This document shows positions 24,083 to 37,742 of a stretch of 64,000 bases of DNA, in pieces. The DNA lies in contig OY987230.1 in assembly GCA_963920705.1 (NCBI GenBank), positions 11,867,320-11,931,319 on the forward strand, written 5' to 3'. The position numbers and the translations under genes were made by a program. Position 1 is the first letter of the stretch. Each line of letters starts with the position of its first letter. Under the pieces are notes generated by a model, which was not told the DNA's origin, did no database searches, and saw only the letters and a list, made by a program, of their open reading frames with translations. This DNA is from Odiellus spinosus (lineage: Eukaryota; Arthropoda; Arachnida; Opiliones; Phalangiidae).

Positions 24083-26329
24083 AAATTTCGTATCGGAAAT
24101 GAAATAAAATATATGGAAGGGATATCGCTATCCTAGCTATTTTAAAATTCATACGAAAGCAGGAATTTTTGATTTATTACGAGGCTTTGCTTCCCTTGCT
24201 CTGTTTTTTTCTTGTTAAAAATAAGCCTAGGTCTATACTTTACGTAAAAATACATATATTAAAAATTAAAAATGCATTTTTTATTAGCTTTGAACAAAAA
24301 TAACATCTAGAACTTTGCCTAGAAAAAAATTGTTAGTTTGCTTTTATAAAATGAAAATTCTTATGTAAGCGTAGACTCCGCAAAGAAAAGGCGTCTTTAC
24401 GAACGACCCCTAATTTCTCTTATATTTTCTTTTACGACTACTATGGGCCATGGAAGGGAAGCGCAGGGGGCAGTTATATGAAACGCTGCGCGCCAACCGA
24501 AGCGAACTGTATTTTATTTTTATTTATATTTTTCCTATGAGCATTTGGGTCTTTTTCTTTACGCTGGACTCCGTTTTTTACTGCGACGGAATTGCAGAAT
24601 CTAGAGTACCATATATAAATTTTGGTATTTTTTTTTGGCCAGTAAGGGGGTTTTTTAGTTTGTATGTCCGTCAATATAAATATATAGTTAAAAAAAAAAA
24701 TTCTGGGATTTCAAAATAAAGTTTGAAATATATTTGAGGTATTCCCTAATGTGAAATATATTTCTATTTAAAATTTTATCGAATTATATATAAATTGTAG
24801 CCGAATATAACCGATACAATTTCAAAATATATAAAAACGACACTTCAGGATAGACGTTAGTTTTATCCCAGTCTAGTTTCGTAACAATAATAGTATAAAT
24901 ATTTATTTTTGGGATTTTTTCATGTTTTATTCATTTCGTATAAGTGATTTATCCGTTTTGTATAAAATTAGACATGAAACGATATTAGATATAGTTAGAA
25001 GATTGAATTTTATTCAACAAATAGAAATTAACTCTTGCTCTTGATATAAAAACAGCCACTGTCTCCTAAAATAAAATTTTCGAAAATATACCATGTCGTT
25101 TCTGTGGTAATAACTTAAATCTATAATTCTGAGATAATATTATTTCCTGATTGGTTCGACATATATTTAAGTCTTCTAAGATTCAGTCGTACTTCAAAAG
25201 CTTTCTGTATCTTTAAATGGGACTTCTTGTTTGGTTTCTAAGCCTTTTCCCTCTCAAACTTTCTTGGGTCTCTGGGCTTCTGCGTCCGATCATAGAGAAA
25301 CGATGCTCCGCTCTGCCACGCAATATATATACTACTCCAACCATTTTGAAATTTCAACAAGAACGCACCCTAAACCCTTTCATCTCTCGCTACGATTTGG
25401 TTTCTTAGATATTGGGGGTTTGCTTAATTTTCCGTTCGTAGAAATGTCTGTCTGATTGCGACTGTAGAAGAGAATGTCACTCGGAGAAAGATATGTAAGG
25501 GGGCTGAAAATGTCGGAGTAGTAATGGCACCGCCGAAATATATACCTACTGATACCGAGCTATGATAGAAAGGGTTTCTGGAAGTCTCTCGCGGGGAGGG
25601 AGATGTGAAATAGACCCCCTCCGTAAAGAATAGTTGAAGAAGTAAAATCAATTGAGTTTTCAGGACGTGGGAAGCGTACGTTGCCGTTTGTCCCTTAGAA
25701 ACAAAACTGTAGAGATAAGAAACGAATACAGCTTTGAAAGTGCTTGAAAACTGAACTGATTTTAACTATAGAACTAGAAACTATATATTTTCCTAAGAAT
25801 TCTTATTTTTTTCATACACTTTATATAATATATCCCTGGTAATGTCCCCAGCGCTTTTATACCGTGATTATGGAGTCCTAGCTCTGATAATAGCTTCAGA
25901 TAGAAGAAAACCCAATTTTTTTTATTATCAGACCATTTTAAAGGTGGTATTATAAAGAGCTTTTTACGATGTTTTTACGTCGTTAGTAAAATTTATTTTT
26001 TAAAGCCTATTTTTTATCTATTTTCTTTTTTAATTCCACTCTTTTCATAATGATATCGCGTAACCTTAAAAACAACACACATAGGGTCTATTCAATCTAG
26101 TTATTTCTAAAAATAAGATTAGATATCATTTGATCGCTATTGTTTTAATTTTAAAGAGATATAAACGCTGTTAAAATAAAAGATGTATGTGTAGAAGGTT
26201 TTCTTGGCCTATTTTCTGGTTAAATGCACTAGGAAATGATACTTATTAAGTATATTATCTATTCTATGGGCCTTTTCTTTCGTAAAGGAGGCGAAACTCG
26301 CCATTGTAAGAGAATGGATCGGTAGAATT
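24082..26329. other. Non-coding stretch without a recognised gene
   Basis: Mostly AT-rich, with overlapping short open frames of no recognisable family near 24450-24720 and 25217-25650. No RNA gene or bounded repeat was seen. Confidence 0.4.
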
Positions 26330-26880
26330 CAGTCCCTATTGTAACTTTGATGGCGCGTTCGTTGATCGCTTGGTTTGGTCTCTCCTTTCCTCTTTTCTCG
26401 TACAACTCACGACCCTCTTTTCTTCTTATTATTTCTGCCGCCTACCCGAGCCATTATTCTTCCACGGATCCCCGAGTCGGGGTAAACACGTTCAGACTGC
26501 GGTAGAAAAGAGAGAAGTGATCGGTTAGTCGTGTCATTCCATTTTGCCCGTACCGTGTTTTCGGCCCCTCTGATGACCCACCCCGTTTCCACCATCTCTT
26601 TCACGAGATCTCCCGCGAGTGGCGCAGGCCCGCCCTCCCTTCTCGTTCTATTGCTTTTTCCACCCCCATTTTATCCCCCTTCCTCTATTTTAGCCGTAGC
26701 TTTGGCAAGGCTAGCTCTGTTAGGCCTATCTTTCCTTTTTTTTTATCTTTTTCTTTTTTTTTGCTCGCTCGGGGCGAAGACGAAATTTATCGACCCTTAC
26801 GGCCCCATAAACTCCAATTCCAACTTGGCTGTTTGTTCCCTTCGTCGACGCAGTTAGCCGAGTTATACGCGCGAGATAGC
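26330..26880. promoter_or_regulatory. GC/pyrimidine-rich patch, candidate regulatory region
   Basis: Cytosine-rich with many CpGs in AT-rich surroundings, followed by a long pyrimidine-rich run. An open frame at 26531-26857 has low-complexity Pro/Ser/Leu content and no domain. Regulatory use is inference from composition. Confidence 0.22.
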
Positions 26881-29793
26881 TAAGCCTTTTTTTGTTTTTC
26901 CCTTTTCCTCTACTCCTCCACCCTTCCTTCCATTTTTTTCTATCCCAATATATTCTTTATTTTTAGGCTTAAGCTTACTATCAAATATCTAGTTGAACCG
27001 TTTTTGAATTTATTTATAAGGTTAAATTCGTTCAACCTAGGTGTTGTGTTGTGGAGAAACTACTCGATAAATAAATTTTGTTACTCGACGTTTATAAGAG
27101 GTTTTAAGCTGATTATCTTCCTAATTAAGACCAATTTTCTATACCGAGCAGTGCCGAAACTAAACGATTAATATCCAAAGTAAATCTTGAAACTTATTGT
27201 CAGTTATTCTTATTATGGAGTAGACGAGAAATAGAGCAACAGATAAAATATTTTGCGAAATTAAACCATATGTATCTTAGTCTTATTATATATTAAAATT
27301 ATTTCCGTTTGAATATTTTACGTAGTTTAGTTTTCCAAAATATTTTCCAGGTTTAGATATCTTAACAGCTGTTAAAACAGCTAAGCCTATTTATCCTTGA
27401 ATATAAATTGGCTGTATAATTTTAGTTTTAAAGTCTGTTTTGGTGCGAGTAAATATTTTCGTTCCATTTTTATCGATGTGTTACGGATTTATCGAGAAAA
27501 AGGCGCGGAATATTTTGTAGAAAATTCTAAGTAGTACATGTGGATATAGTAGTTATCGAACGCGACCATATTGCACTCACTACACGCCCTTATGTCACAC
27601 TAGAGTCGCGCCCCGCTTTTTTCCTCAGAATATAAAAGGGCGTTTCTGTTTTGCCAGCTTTTCCATCCACGACAAAAAGCTTTTCTGTCACCCCGAAAAT
27701 ATAGTCTTATGTTTTGTTGGAAATATTCATTCTTAAACGAACTTTTGAATAGGGTTAATGTTATTTCATAGGCTTTCGTTTTGAAGTGGGGTGAAAAAAC
27801 TAATGGAAATGCGTTACCAAAATGTTTCTTGAAGCTTCTTTTCAAAATATTTGTCAGTTTTAAAACCCTCTTAAATCTAGCCTATATAATATAGTACGTG
27901 CTTTGATTAATGCAAAAGGATTTGGCAAAAAAAAATGTTTCTTGTGTTTTTGACAGAGAATAATTATAAAAACATTTCCATATGCCAGCGAAACCCTTAT
28001 TCAAAATTTTAAACATTTAAAATTATTCAATATCATAATTAATTTATTGTCCCAGCTTCTTTAATGTCTGTAAATTTTAACTATCTATTTACCTAACATT
28101 TACCATAAAAATTTATGCATTTCACCAACGATCCAATTTTCCAGAAGCTGAATACGTACGGGGGAGGGCGCTATAATGTACCATAGTTTGAAGCCAAAGC
28201 CTATGCCTTTACAGCCAAGGAGCAAACCTGAAGCAATTACAACAGAAAATTTATCTTGTTTCCCATAATTATTGCTCCACGTTCGCCTAGTGTTTAGAGG
28301 TGGTTTTGTTTATAGATCCAACTAAACTATTTTCATTTGTTTCGAAGCGTCGACGTGGTTTTTATACTAGTAAGTTATAGTCAAAGAGGGGAAGAGAATG
28401 AAACTAGGCTTGTAATATAATGTGTCGCTTTTCCATAAGCGTTTAACTTGATCAATAGCGTATTGTAAAAAGCTTTTAACGTTAAGCCACGTGATTGTAC
28501 GTGTTTTCTTCTCCTTATGAGCTTTGATATATGAAAAATTTCCTTTATTTTATTTTACGAAACAATTTGTGTAGATTGCGCGCACCTATTCGTCTGTATA
28601 GTAGTTTTTATCATTCTTTCAATATATATAATTTATTACCCCGCATTAAACGTATTATTGATAAAACCGGATATTCGCCCCTCGATAATGTTTTCAAAAC
28701 TATGTGACGTAAATGATGCTGATATAGCGATATTAAATTTCCTGCCTTCCACATTATTACCATCTCAAACTCTCGAAATAGCGCCATTTAATGTGAAACG
28801 TGCCAGATTTTAAATGTTAACTTCGTACGAAAGGTGGTTTTTAAAGTAAGCATTTTTGTTAATGTTTATTTTAATCATTATTTTAAATTTATCATCGTTA
28901 AGAGGTATAAGTAATTGTAGAATGAACGGTTTATTAATTTCCGAAATTAATATTTATGTATAAATATATTCTTGTTGCGTTATTAGCTTCGTAAATATTT
29001 TTATATATAGTGAATTTAAAATTTAAATTTAGTACGCTGAAGAAAAAGAAAAATGGGGCGAGCCTTCCTTAGATCTTCGCAATTTTTTATCGGTTAGTTT
29101 CTTCATTCTGGCACGGATGGCTGTGAACCCGAACCTTCACCGAACCCGCCCGATATAAAATATTGATCGTCTCATTCTCGTACTATACCCAAGCACCCCA
29201 CCCGCGATGTAGAGGAAGAACTCTCCGCTCGCTAGCTTTGGTCGATTCTCTCTCTACGCGACCCCCTCTAATGTTGGCGAACGAACTAGGCTTATAGTAC
29301 ATGTAGTAGTAGAAGCCCTGCCTAGAATCTTCGTTAAAATTGCTTTTGCGCTTCTTCGTAAGATGAAGGAAAAAATAAAAAGATAGAGAATTCAACCTTT
29401 TAACTAAAATTGGAAGTTATCGACTGATTTTTTTTCTTTCAACGTTTTCCTCGTTTAAAAAAACACGTCCGCAGCGTTCAATCATCGGATTTGTGATTTA
29501 GTTTTTTTAAATTTTGGGGTAAAAAGCCTCCCCACGTAGACAACACGGTTGCTAAGCGACAACCCTTCTCTCGTCTTACCCGCCGATAATTTATCAATAT
29601 TATAATAATTGTTTTATTTTTTATACCCCCCGTTTCTCTCTAAACCCTATCTCCCTTTGGTTAAATCGATTTTGAGATTATATAAGGGATTCTCTAGAGG
29701 ATGAAAAATATTCTTGGCGCCAAATGTTTTTGATAGCTAACGCGAGCAGTGCTCGCTATGCGCTTTAGGGTCCAAAAGTTATACCGATAATGT

Positions 29794-29832
<39 letters not shown>

Positions 29833-30329
29833 CGTCTTCTTTCTTAGTCCCGGGATTTTTAGATTAGTCGATCTCTTTTTAACGACGTTTTTATGTCGCC
29901 ATATCGCTAAGCCTAATTACCCTTTTTCTCGCTCGCAACGCGGGATTATTTACACTGCCTGGCGGGAAAAGAGGCTACAATAAAGGGGCTTAGAATCGTC
30001 TCTAAAGGGGATGTATTGTTCTTAATAAACTATAATACCTCCCGCCCTCTATTGAAATCCGTAAAATTTCCTATATCAGGTTTTTATTTTTTGAAGATCA
30101 TTGGTGCCAACGACCGAGTTTGATATTATATTTTAAAAGCGATACGTGACGAGGCCTAATCGTATCATACAAACCACACACAACCGTGGAGAATAAATAC
30201 TCCAAACACTACTCTTTTTTTTCTTTCCCTTACTTAAATCTCTACCCCTTAATCTATTATCAAACTCGTTTTTTAAAAAGAATAAAAAAAAAGTTGAAAA
30301 ACTCGTATCGAAAATTATGTAATTTTTGA
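26881..30329. other. Non-coding stretch without a recognised gene
   Basis: It holds a 38-base poly(T) tract at 29795-29832 and a small CpG-richer patch near 29100-29290. No exon, RNA gene or bounded transposon was recognised. Confidence 0.4.
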
Positions 30330-30760
30330 TGTACGTAACTTGGATCCAGCAGGCCCCGCCGCTAGTAATTCTGTAGTTTCATAGGCGATACGATGATCGG
30401 TTAGTCGCGTCGCTTAAAGGAAATTTGGAACGGAGCCAAGCCACGCCTATTTCCCCCCTTTTCCTTTACATCCCCTTCAGTTTCCGGCCCAAAGTAGCGC
30501 TGCGTGTTCGCCAACTCGCGTTTTAGAACTTTTCTTTCCTCCCTTCAATTAATCCCCCTATTCCCTTTTAGTTTCATCCCCCTCGAAACCTCCTTACACC
30601 CTCCCATGTCCCGGCTTCATTTTCCCAGCATCCCCTGCGTAAAAGGGAAGGCGGATTAGCTCTGGAGCTCCCCCAACGAGAAACTCCAAGCGGAGAAGAG
30701 TAGTGGCACTAGTCTCTGCGGATCTCGGGCAAAGCTTTGGTTCTCTCTCTTTATCTGAAC
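30330..30760. promoter_or_regulatory. GC/pyrimidine-rich patch, candidate regulatory region
   Basis: CpG-containing and strongly pyrimidine-rich on the + strand (30440-30640). No coding sequence was recognised. It could be an enhancer or an unannotated promoter. Confidence 0.22.
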
Positions 30761-31705
30761 CCTCTGTATTCTAAAGTATATCCCACATTGCTTTTGCAGC
30801 GCTTAGGAACCTATGAGCTATCTACTAATTCCAAGAACTCGTGTCCTAGGGTTAGAGAGAGAGTGCACCTTCGTACGCGCTGCGAAATCGTGTTGAAATA
30901 GACGTAATAGTCTGTCTATAATCAAAAAGAGTGCAAGATTTCAGCACGTACAAAGCTAAACTCGCTTCGCATTCGTAGAATCCGAATTATTGAGATGTAG
31001 AGAAGGCTCTTAGGTAACGCGTATTGAAATTTTAAACTGATTATGTATGTATGTATGGAAGGCAGAGGGGTGCTTTGGAATATTTTGGCTAGCTTCATGC
31101 GGAGAAGAGGGTACGAGTGAGGAGGCTGGAAAAAAGGTAGTCAGGTGGGACGGCGATAGTCATTTTATGATTCGTCGGGATAAAAACGCGCCGCGGATAC
31201 CCCCTCGAACACCCCCTCCCGTCGATAGACTGAATACAATGTCATTTTATTATTACCATCCGGGATCGTCTACATATACCACTTCTGTTCATGATTAGTT
31301 TATAAGGTGATCAAACCTGTCGCGGACTGATATACAACGGTGAACCTTATCTAGGGAAAATAGTAATATCAGACTTCGAGCTTCAACACGAGCATAATAG
31401 GCTTATTTATTATTTCGATTCATACACTGTATCCCATTTATCTTTTGACAATAACGAGGTCAATTCGATTAGTTTCAATTGTTTAATGAATATTATTTAC
31501 TTATGGTAAAAAATCCTATGAAACAAAAAAAATATGGTTTTAAGAAAAGTCCACCAGGTTTACAAGTTTATTTGGGAACCGCACCTTGGGGCAGCTTCCC
31601 TAGGAAGATACATTTGTAGAGAAATTTGAACAATAGTAATAGTAATTTTTATAGTAAAGCTTATGATCTTTTTACGGTGAAGTAATGTTCAAACTTGTTG
31701 GCTTT

Positions 31706-31945
31706 GCTACAAAGAGAGAAGCCCAATTGTAGGAGCCCAGAGTCCCTTGTTATTTCAATAGGCGCCTGTAGAAATGTTTTTCCTGCCAGGCTTTGGTGTT
31801 TGTGGCAAAGCTCAATTTATGGCGCCTAAGGCCCCCTTGTTATTCCAATAGGCGCCTGTATAAATGTTTTTACTGCCAGGCTTTGGTGTTCGTGGCAAAG
31901 CTCAATTTCAGGAGCCCGGTGTCCCTTGTTCTGGCAAGCAATAGT
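31706..31945 (+). repeat. Dispersed repeat family 2, 90-bp tandem copies
   Basis: Two nearly identical 90-bp units start at AATAGGCGCCTGTA (GGCGCCTGTA at 31761 and 31851), with partial units on either side. Each unit contains CTGCCAGGCTTTGGTGTT and GGCAAAGCTCAATTT. The GGCGCCTGTA core and the period link it to the 5490-5605 copy. An open frame crossing it (31793-32047) is a repeat artefact. Confidence 0.85.
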
Positions 31946-32509
31946 GTTCTTGCCATAACCAATTTTTTGGAGATAAATAATCCTTGTTATTTATCAAAGT
32001 ATTTTTTACCCGCCAAATTTAATTTTAAAGGGAAAAAATGCCTTTAAAGATTTGAAATTCAAGAAAGTTACTGCAGCAAAAATAATTGTTCATATATTAT
32101 TATGATATGTTTATGATCGTTATATTTGGTTTAATATAACTTATTAATTAAGAATTGTAACATGCCAAACAGCATCGTTGCTTAATTAGCTAAATTACAG
32201 AGTTTGAATGTAGAGTCAGATTTTAAAAATTCTCAACCAACCCCAATGTCGTATGAAAACAACTCTGTCTCTATTCTTTCTCTTTGTAAACAATTGTTTG
32301 GTCTTCGTTCAAAATACCACACCCCTTGGCGTTTGTTCAACATCTAGATAACGGTAAAAGAAAAAAAAATCTCAACCTCTACTGAATTTTATGGTGCAAT
32401 TTTTGATTTCGCCAACAATTTAGTAGCCTCGCTCGAAAACTAGGCCTCTCATTTTCATGGAAGAAGGTGCCAAGGAGTATTGTTGAACTTCACTATTAGA
32501 GTTTGAGAA

Positions 32510-32760
32510 ATTATTATTACGTGCCAGATAGCGCGAAAATCAAATGAAGGCTCTATAATATCTACACGCGACCATGATGGTGCTGGAAATTTTCGAAGAT
32601 AACGATTATAAAATTTTCATTTTCTGTTGCGGTAATGTTTTCTATGGCATAGCTATATTTTAAAACGTATTTAATGATCTTTCCGAAAATACTATTGATG
32701 TATTATATGAAATTGCTACTCCTGAAATATCCATGACCATGACAGGCTCATTTAGAGATA
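32510..32760 (+). repeat. Dispersed repeat family 1, copy C
   Basis: It contains ACGCGACCATGATGG, a TTGCGGTAATGTTTTCTATG block, TAATGATCTTTCCGAAAATA, and a GACAGGCTCATTTAGA end, in the order seen near 1250 and 5215. A TGACGTCA octamer lies just downstream at 32770-32777. Confidence 0.55.
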
Positions 32761-32777
32761 GTTTTCGTATGACGTCA

Positions 32778-34924
32778 ATAGCTTTTATCGAAATTAATAC
32801 CAATAGAAAATACAGTTAATTAATCATATATTTTTCCTTGTTTATATCTTACTTGTTTATTTAAAGTGTTAAATGTTTTCAATTTGGGGCTCGAGAAAAT
32901 TAAGGCAATTATAATTTAGTAAAATTTTCGTTTAGTGAACTACCCAAATATTAAATTTTCCTATAAACAATTGCGTGATGAAAAGCAAAAATGGTGTAGA
33001 AATCTTCCCTTTCCCTCCCGTTTCTACAATTAATGGAACATTCCACTTTTTTTCTGCACGGGACTCGCGGTATAAGCTTGAAATAAACTTTTGGATAAGC
33101 TATTTTAGTACAATCTTTTTTGGCGTCGTCATCCTTAAAGTTTTTATACCCTTGATATTTAGTTAAAAAAAAAACAACAAAAAAAACAGAATTCAAGGGG
33201 GAACAGCAGGGGAAATTTCTCTCCTATTTGAAGAAAGTTTATTTTGCTTCAAGAGCTACGCATATACTCATAATCAGTTCTGGTTTTGAGCATCAATGCA
33301 TAGCCGATGATCCTTTGTATCTTTATCCAAAACTCTCCTATGTATCAGCTTTAAACCTGCTCAATACTAGAAAGTGATTTCATATTCTAGATGCCTTCAG
33401 GAGTCCCTTCTTTTTACGTGGGCCTAGTTTGCAAAGAAAAAGAAAAACCAACTTACGCTGATCAAACAAAAATTACGCAAGAAAAAAAAAAAGGTTCTCT
33501 TATAAAATCGTTTTTATATATAAAAGTACTGAAGATTTTCTCCGAAAAACATTGTGTATGTGTCCTTGTAATAGAAGAGTACGCGCTCTGGATCAAGAGC
33601 AGTGGGCAAAACTACTTTTTCTCCTGATGAGGAATAAATTATGTATTAATCGCTTTAAAAGTATATGTGAAGTTCGAAAACACTTCTTGCAAAATGTAGT
33701 ATTTGTTCAAATACCTCTATCTCGAAAGGGGCAGGAGAAACCTTTCTGCCTAAATTTAAAATATTTAAATTAAATCGCTAAACAAATTTATTATGAACTC
33801 TATTTTTGTAAGACTATATCAAATACACATTAGATGTATTACAATCACTGTAAATTAATAGTAACATGAAACTGAAATATGACACTGAAAAATAATTAAT
33901 TATGGATTGAAAGAACAAACCCGTATCATTTAAAACCATATAATTTTATTTAAAACTGGAGTATATGAGTTTTCCCGCCTTTTTCAAATCTAATTAATCT
34001 GGGGGAACATACCCGGGATAAATCATAACTTAAAAACCAAACTGACCCCCAAACTTTTCCATTTTGACCTTTTCTAAACTGTTAAAAACGCTTTTAAAAG
34101 TCTTCAGTGTGAATGTAGCTTAAGTTTTCCTTACCCTATGTTTTCGACTTCATTAAAAATATGTTCAGATCATGATACTTCCCCTTAAAAATTATTTACC
34201 TTCGCTAGCGCCGCTAAATCAAGGTGAAGTAGGAAAAAAAAAAAAAATAATTCAAGTCACTTTGTGATAAATTTGTTACGCGTGGCTAAATGATACGAGG
34301 TAGTGATAATATTATTATGCAACAACTTTTCAAAGATTTTTACGTAATTTGGTATGCTTAATTTGAGGGTTTAATGCAACAGTAACGAGATCCTGTTGTA
34401 TACAAAAGAAACTTTCCTCTGGATATGACTATACTTAACTTTAGTACCGAATTGAATAAGGCGTATAGAGGGGGTTTGATAACCTAATTATCAAATTAAG
34501 GATATAGAAACTAAAAGTACTGTTAATGAAGTAATTTTAAAGGTGCGACGATAAAGATTTTTTTTTTTAAATAATTTTCCCGAAATTATTTGTTCAAATA
34601 ATTTTAATTATGATTGAAATATTTAAAAATACAATTTCTTTTAAATTATCTTCACGTCATTTTATATAGAATTAGCTCGTTGATTTAAATTAAAATCAAA
34701 ATTTTGCTATTCTGTCTTGTGCCTTAAAATTATATTTCATTCTTAATTTGTGCTTCTAAATATTTTTCTTCCTTTGAAGAATATCTACCATTACTTCATC
34801 CCTTTAAAATGCTTTGACAAAAAAATGTATCAGTAACGAGATGTTTAAACGCTAAGCGGGGGAGGACATAATCCCAAGAGAATAGAACGTTCGTCGTTTG
34901 AATTTCCGTCATAATTTTTATTAA
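32778..34924. other. Non-coding stretch without a recognised gene
   Basis: AT-rich, with short A runs near 33163 and 33482. Open frames at 33391-33773 overlap each other and match no family. No transposon ends were identified. Confidence 0.4.
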
Positions 34925-35380
34925 CTAATACCGCGCGACACAACACGGTATATGTATGTTGTAGTAGACCTACATTTTTTTTTTTATTTTTCCGTTTTCA
35001 GGCCGTAACCGCGCGCGTTGTCGACTATTGCGCCTTATTTTCGCAATTACAGTCCTGAACGTAGATGATGCCGAGCTGCTGCGAAAGTATATTTCGTGAT
35101 TTTTGCCAGTGCATAGTAAACGCGATGCGTTAGCGACTTAGCAAACTTTTCTGTTGATTTAAGCGGTTCTTCCACCCCCGCGAGCTAAGCCTCGGCTCGA
35201 ATTATTGAGTAATGTTTACCTAGAGCAACGACAAGGGGCCCTTTCCTTATCCGCCTAGGCATTTTACATTAGAAGTTCGTAACGCCGTTGGGAAAATAAG
35301 AGTACCAAACCCGCCTTCTTGCTGGAGGACGATGCCTAGAATGTTTACGTTTACTCTTTGGGAGTTGGCTGAACCGCTAA
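34925..35380. promoter_or_regulatory. CpG-rich patch 2.5 kb upstream of the first visible spen exon
   Basis: CpG density rises sharply (for example CGTAACCGCGCGCGTTGTCG). No coding exon for the missing first half of RRM1 could be read in it. An internal promoter or enhancer is possible but unproven. Confidence 0.28.
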
Positions 35381-37419
35381 AATGTACCGCTGAACCTTTT
35401 CCTGAATTATATCATCAAAAATCATTTGGACAAGGTCCGAAAATGAAGGGAGCTTGAACTATACTTGAGAGAATCAAGTACCTAGTCACTCTGTCAAGGT
35501 TCGCCTTTCTTTAAAATGGTATTGGCACGTAGGCCTCGACCAATTCCGTCACTACTTCAAGCGTTACGCGGTTTTAATCTAAACAAGAACGTTGTCACTA
35601 ATTAAAAACTTTTCTATTCTTTTGTTTGTGGAATATTTTCTCTCACTTCTTCTTGAATGTGACAGTTAAATTGGCGGCAACGCGAGAACTCTAAAATTTC
35701 GCTTTGTTTTCTTAGTTGTTTCGCTTCTTTTGTTTTTCGCGTCACGCGGAGAGGTTCGGCCTAAATATTTTTTCAAAGTTTTTTTCTCTTCTCTTCAAGA
35801 CGTTTCCTCTTGGATTCGAATATTTTGTTATTCATGTAGGTTAATATTTTAACCTATATTATTACATATTTAAATCATACTTTAATAGATACAAAAAATT
35901 AACAACAAGGTTTCACGATAAATAATCCAAAAATGAGGAATTATATATTGTAATGGAAACCATTTTATGGTTATAGCAAGAACTCATTTATGTAGCTAAG
36001 AAAATATCAGAAAAATGAGGATCTAGAGATATGAGAAAACGCAAAGCAGACGAATTTTGGCTGATATCAGAGGCTTACGCAATCATTTATGTACTTGAAT
36101 GAGTTCTTGTTTAAAGGGAAATACCAGACAAAAGTTTTATCTAACTAATTATGATTAGTTTTTAAGTTTATCAAATCATTTATTTTTTAAATTATGTTGT
36201 AGAGAAGTTACGTTTAATTGAGGTTACAATAATTGATTGGGAAAAATTTCGGGTCTAATCTTAACGAACGTAGCTAAATAATAACTAATTGAAGTTAATC
36301 CGAAGAGCAGATCAACACAATATACTACTGCAATTCCTTTATCGTAATAAGTTTAATCAGGCTTACAAGTTAATATATCATGAGAAAGTAATCCCGAGGA
36401 GTTGGCTATACTACTTTTTTTCCTGCGTAGTTTAGTATTGCGTATCAATCCGACTCGCCTTTGCCATTTTGAAAAGTATAGCGAGTCGTTAATCAAGAGA
36501 GTGAGCTGCATGCCCTCTTTAAAAATTTAAATACAAACGTAGAGAGGTTTTAATATTGAAAACGCGATTGGTTAATTGGAGAAATCGATTTCTCTTCTAC
36601 GACGTGATTCGATTTCATAGCTATATACCTTCTCTTTCCAGCGTGATTTTAATTAAAAGCCATTATCTGTAAGGAGTAAACAGACCTTATTATATTGTAT
36701 ACCGAATCATAGTCGGCCCGCGCAACGGCGACGCGTCATCTGCTTGTTACGTATGGCTGGAGTAAGCCTCTTCGATATTTCGAAACACATGACGCTTTAA
36801 TATCTCGATTTGATAACGCTCCAGAAATCCTTCTCCATCGTGGACACGAGAGATGGATCAGTTAGTAGGACATTTAAGCCGCGCGTGGAGACATTTCTAA
36901 GCTGGCCATACAAATACATTGTAAATTAAGCCCAAAACGGATTGCTATCGCGCGATATGTTAAAGCATATAATGGAATTAGACCATTCGTCTTTGATGAT
37001 ACCTCCAAATGTTTATCTCGAGAAAATGTAGAAAAATATTATGACTAATGAAATTCAAAATACATGGGGTTATGGTATTGGCATTGCTAGTAAACATTAG
37101 TTCATAATCTATACGCGTAAGATGGTAACTCTGATGTATAGCTCTAGGTTTCCCGCGCACAACTTCAGATAGATTATACCACGAGCCCAATTAGCGTAAA
37201 GTCTTAAATAAATACTTTGACGCTCATTGGACGCAAGAACCAAAGACTCACCATCCTAACACGAAATTTAACTTAAGTATCGTATTTCTTGCCTCTTCTC
37301 TAAACATCCGTTGCTAAAAAGGTCTTACCGTCTTCCTCACATACGTGGGTAACTTTTGACTTCAGGCTCTTTTAATTGTAATTGACCTTATGGGTAATTG
37401 TTTATATTTTTCAATTTTA
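35381..37419. other. Non-coding stretch without a recognised gene
   Basis: It contains a weak inverted repeat: GCAAGAACTCATTTATGTAG near 35978 and its approximate complement ending in GAATGAGTTCTTGT near 36102. This may be a decayed short transposon. Nothing else was recognised. Confidence 0.4.
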
Positions 37420-37426
37420 CCATCAC

Positions 37427-37742
37427 CAAGAAGGATCAGACAAGGAGAGGAAAAGTGGGAACGGTGCGGTTCCTACTGCGTCGGCCTAAACTCCCACTCT
37501 GGGAGAACGGGGGGCAGTCGGGGGTAGAGATGCTTCGTGGTAAATTGTTGTCACTTGGGTAAAACGGATCCTTTATGAGACGCGTAGTAGCCGACGACGC
37601 TAGCGACCACGTGGCAACAGTTTACCTCGAGAATTTTTTATCCCCCTTTCCACCCGAGTGGGAGGTTGGCTCTTCTCTCTAACTCAACGCAGCCCCAACT
37701 CAACGCAGCCCCACTTTTCCTCTCCTTGTCTGATCCTTCTTG
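37427..37742. mobile_element. Foldback MITE with 7-bp target duplication
   Basis: A 316-bp element lying just upstream of spen exon 1. Its ends, CAAGAAGGATCAGACAAGGA and onward through GGAAAAGTGGG, form a perfect inverted repeat of over 30 bases. Further inverted pairs lie inside (CCCACTCTGGG / CCCGAGTGGG and GTAAATTGTTG / CAACAGTTTAC), so almost the whole element can fold. The 16-bp segment AACTCAACGCAGCCCC is duplicated in tandem near 37680. The flanking direct repeat is CCATCAC (37420-37426 and 37743-37749), extendable to 8 bp if one C is shared. A 7-8 bp duplication would fit hAT or P superfamilies; the family is unassigned. Confidence 0.92.

Noticed and set aside
23907-24152. Minus-strand frame with Tyr-Ile repeats
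   Set aside because: It is produced by the (TA)n microsatellite.
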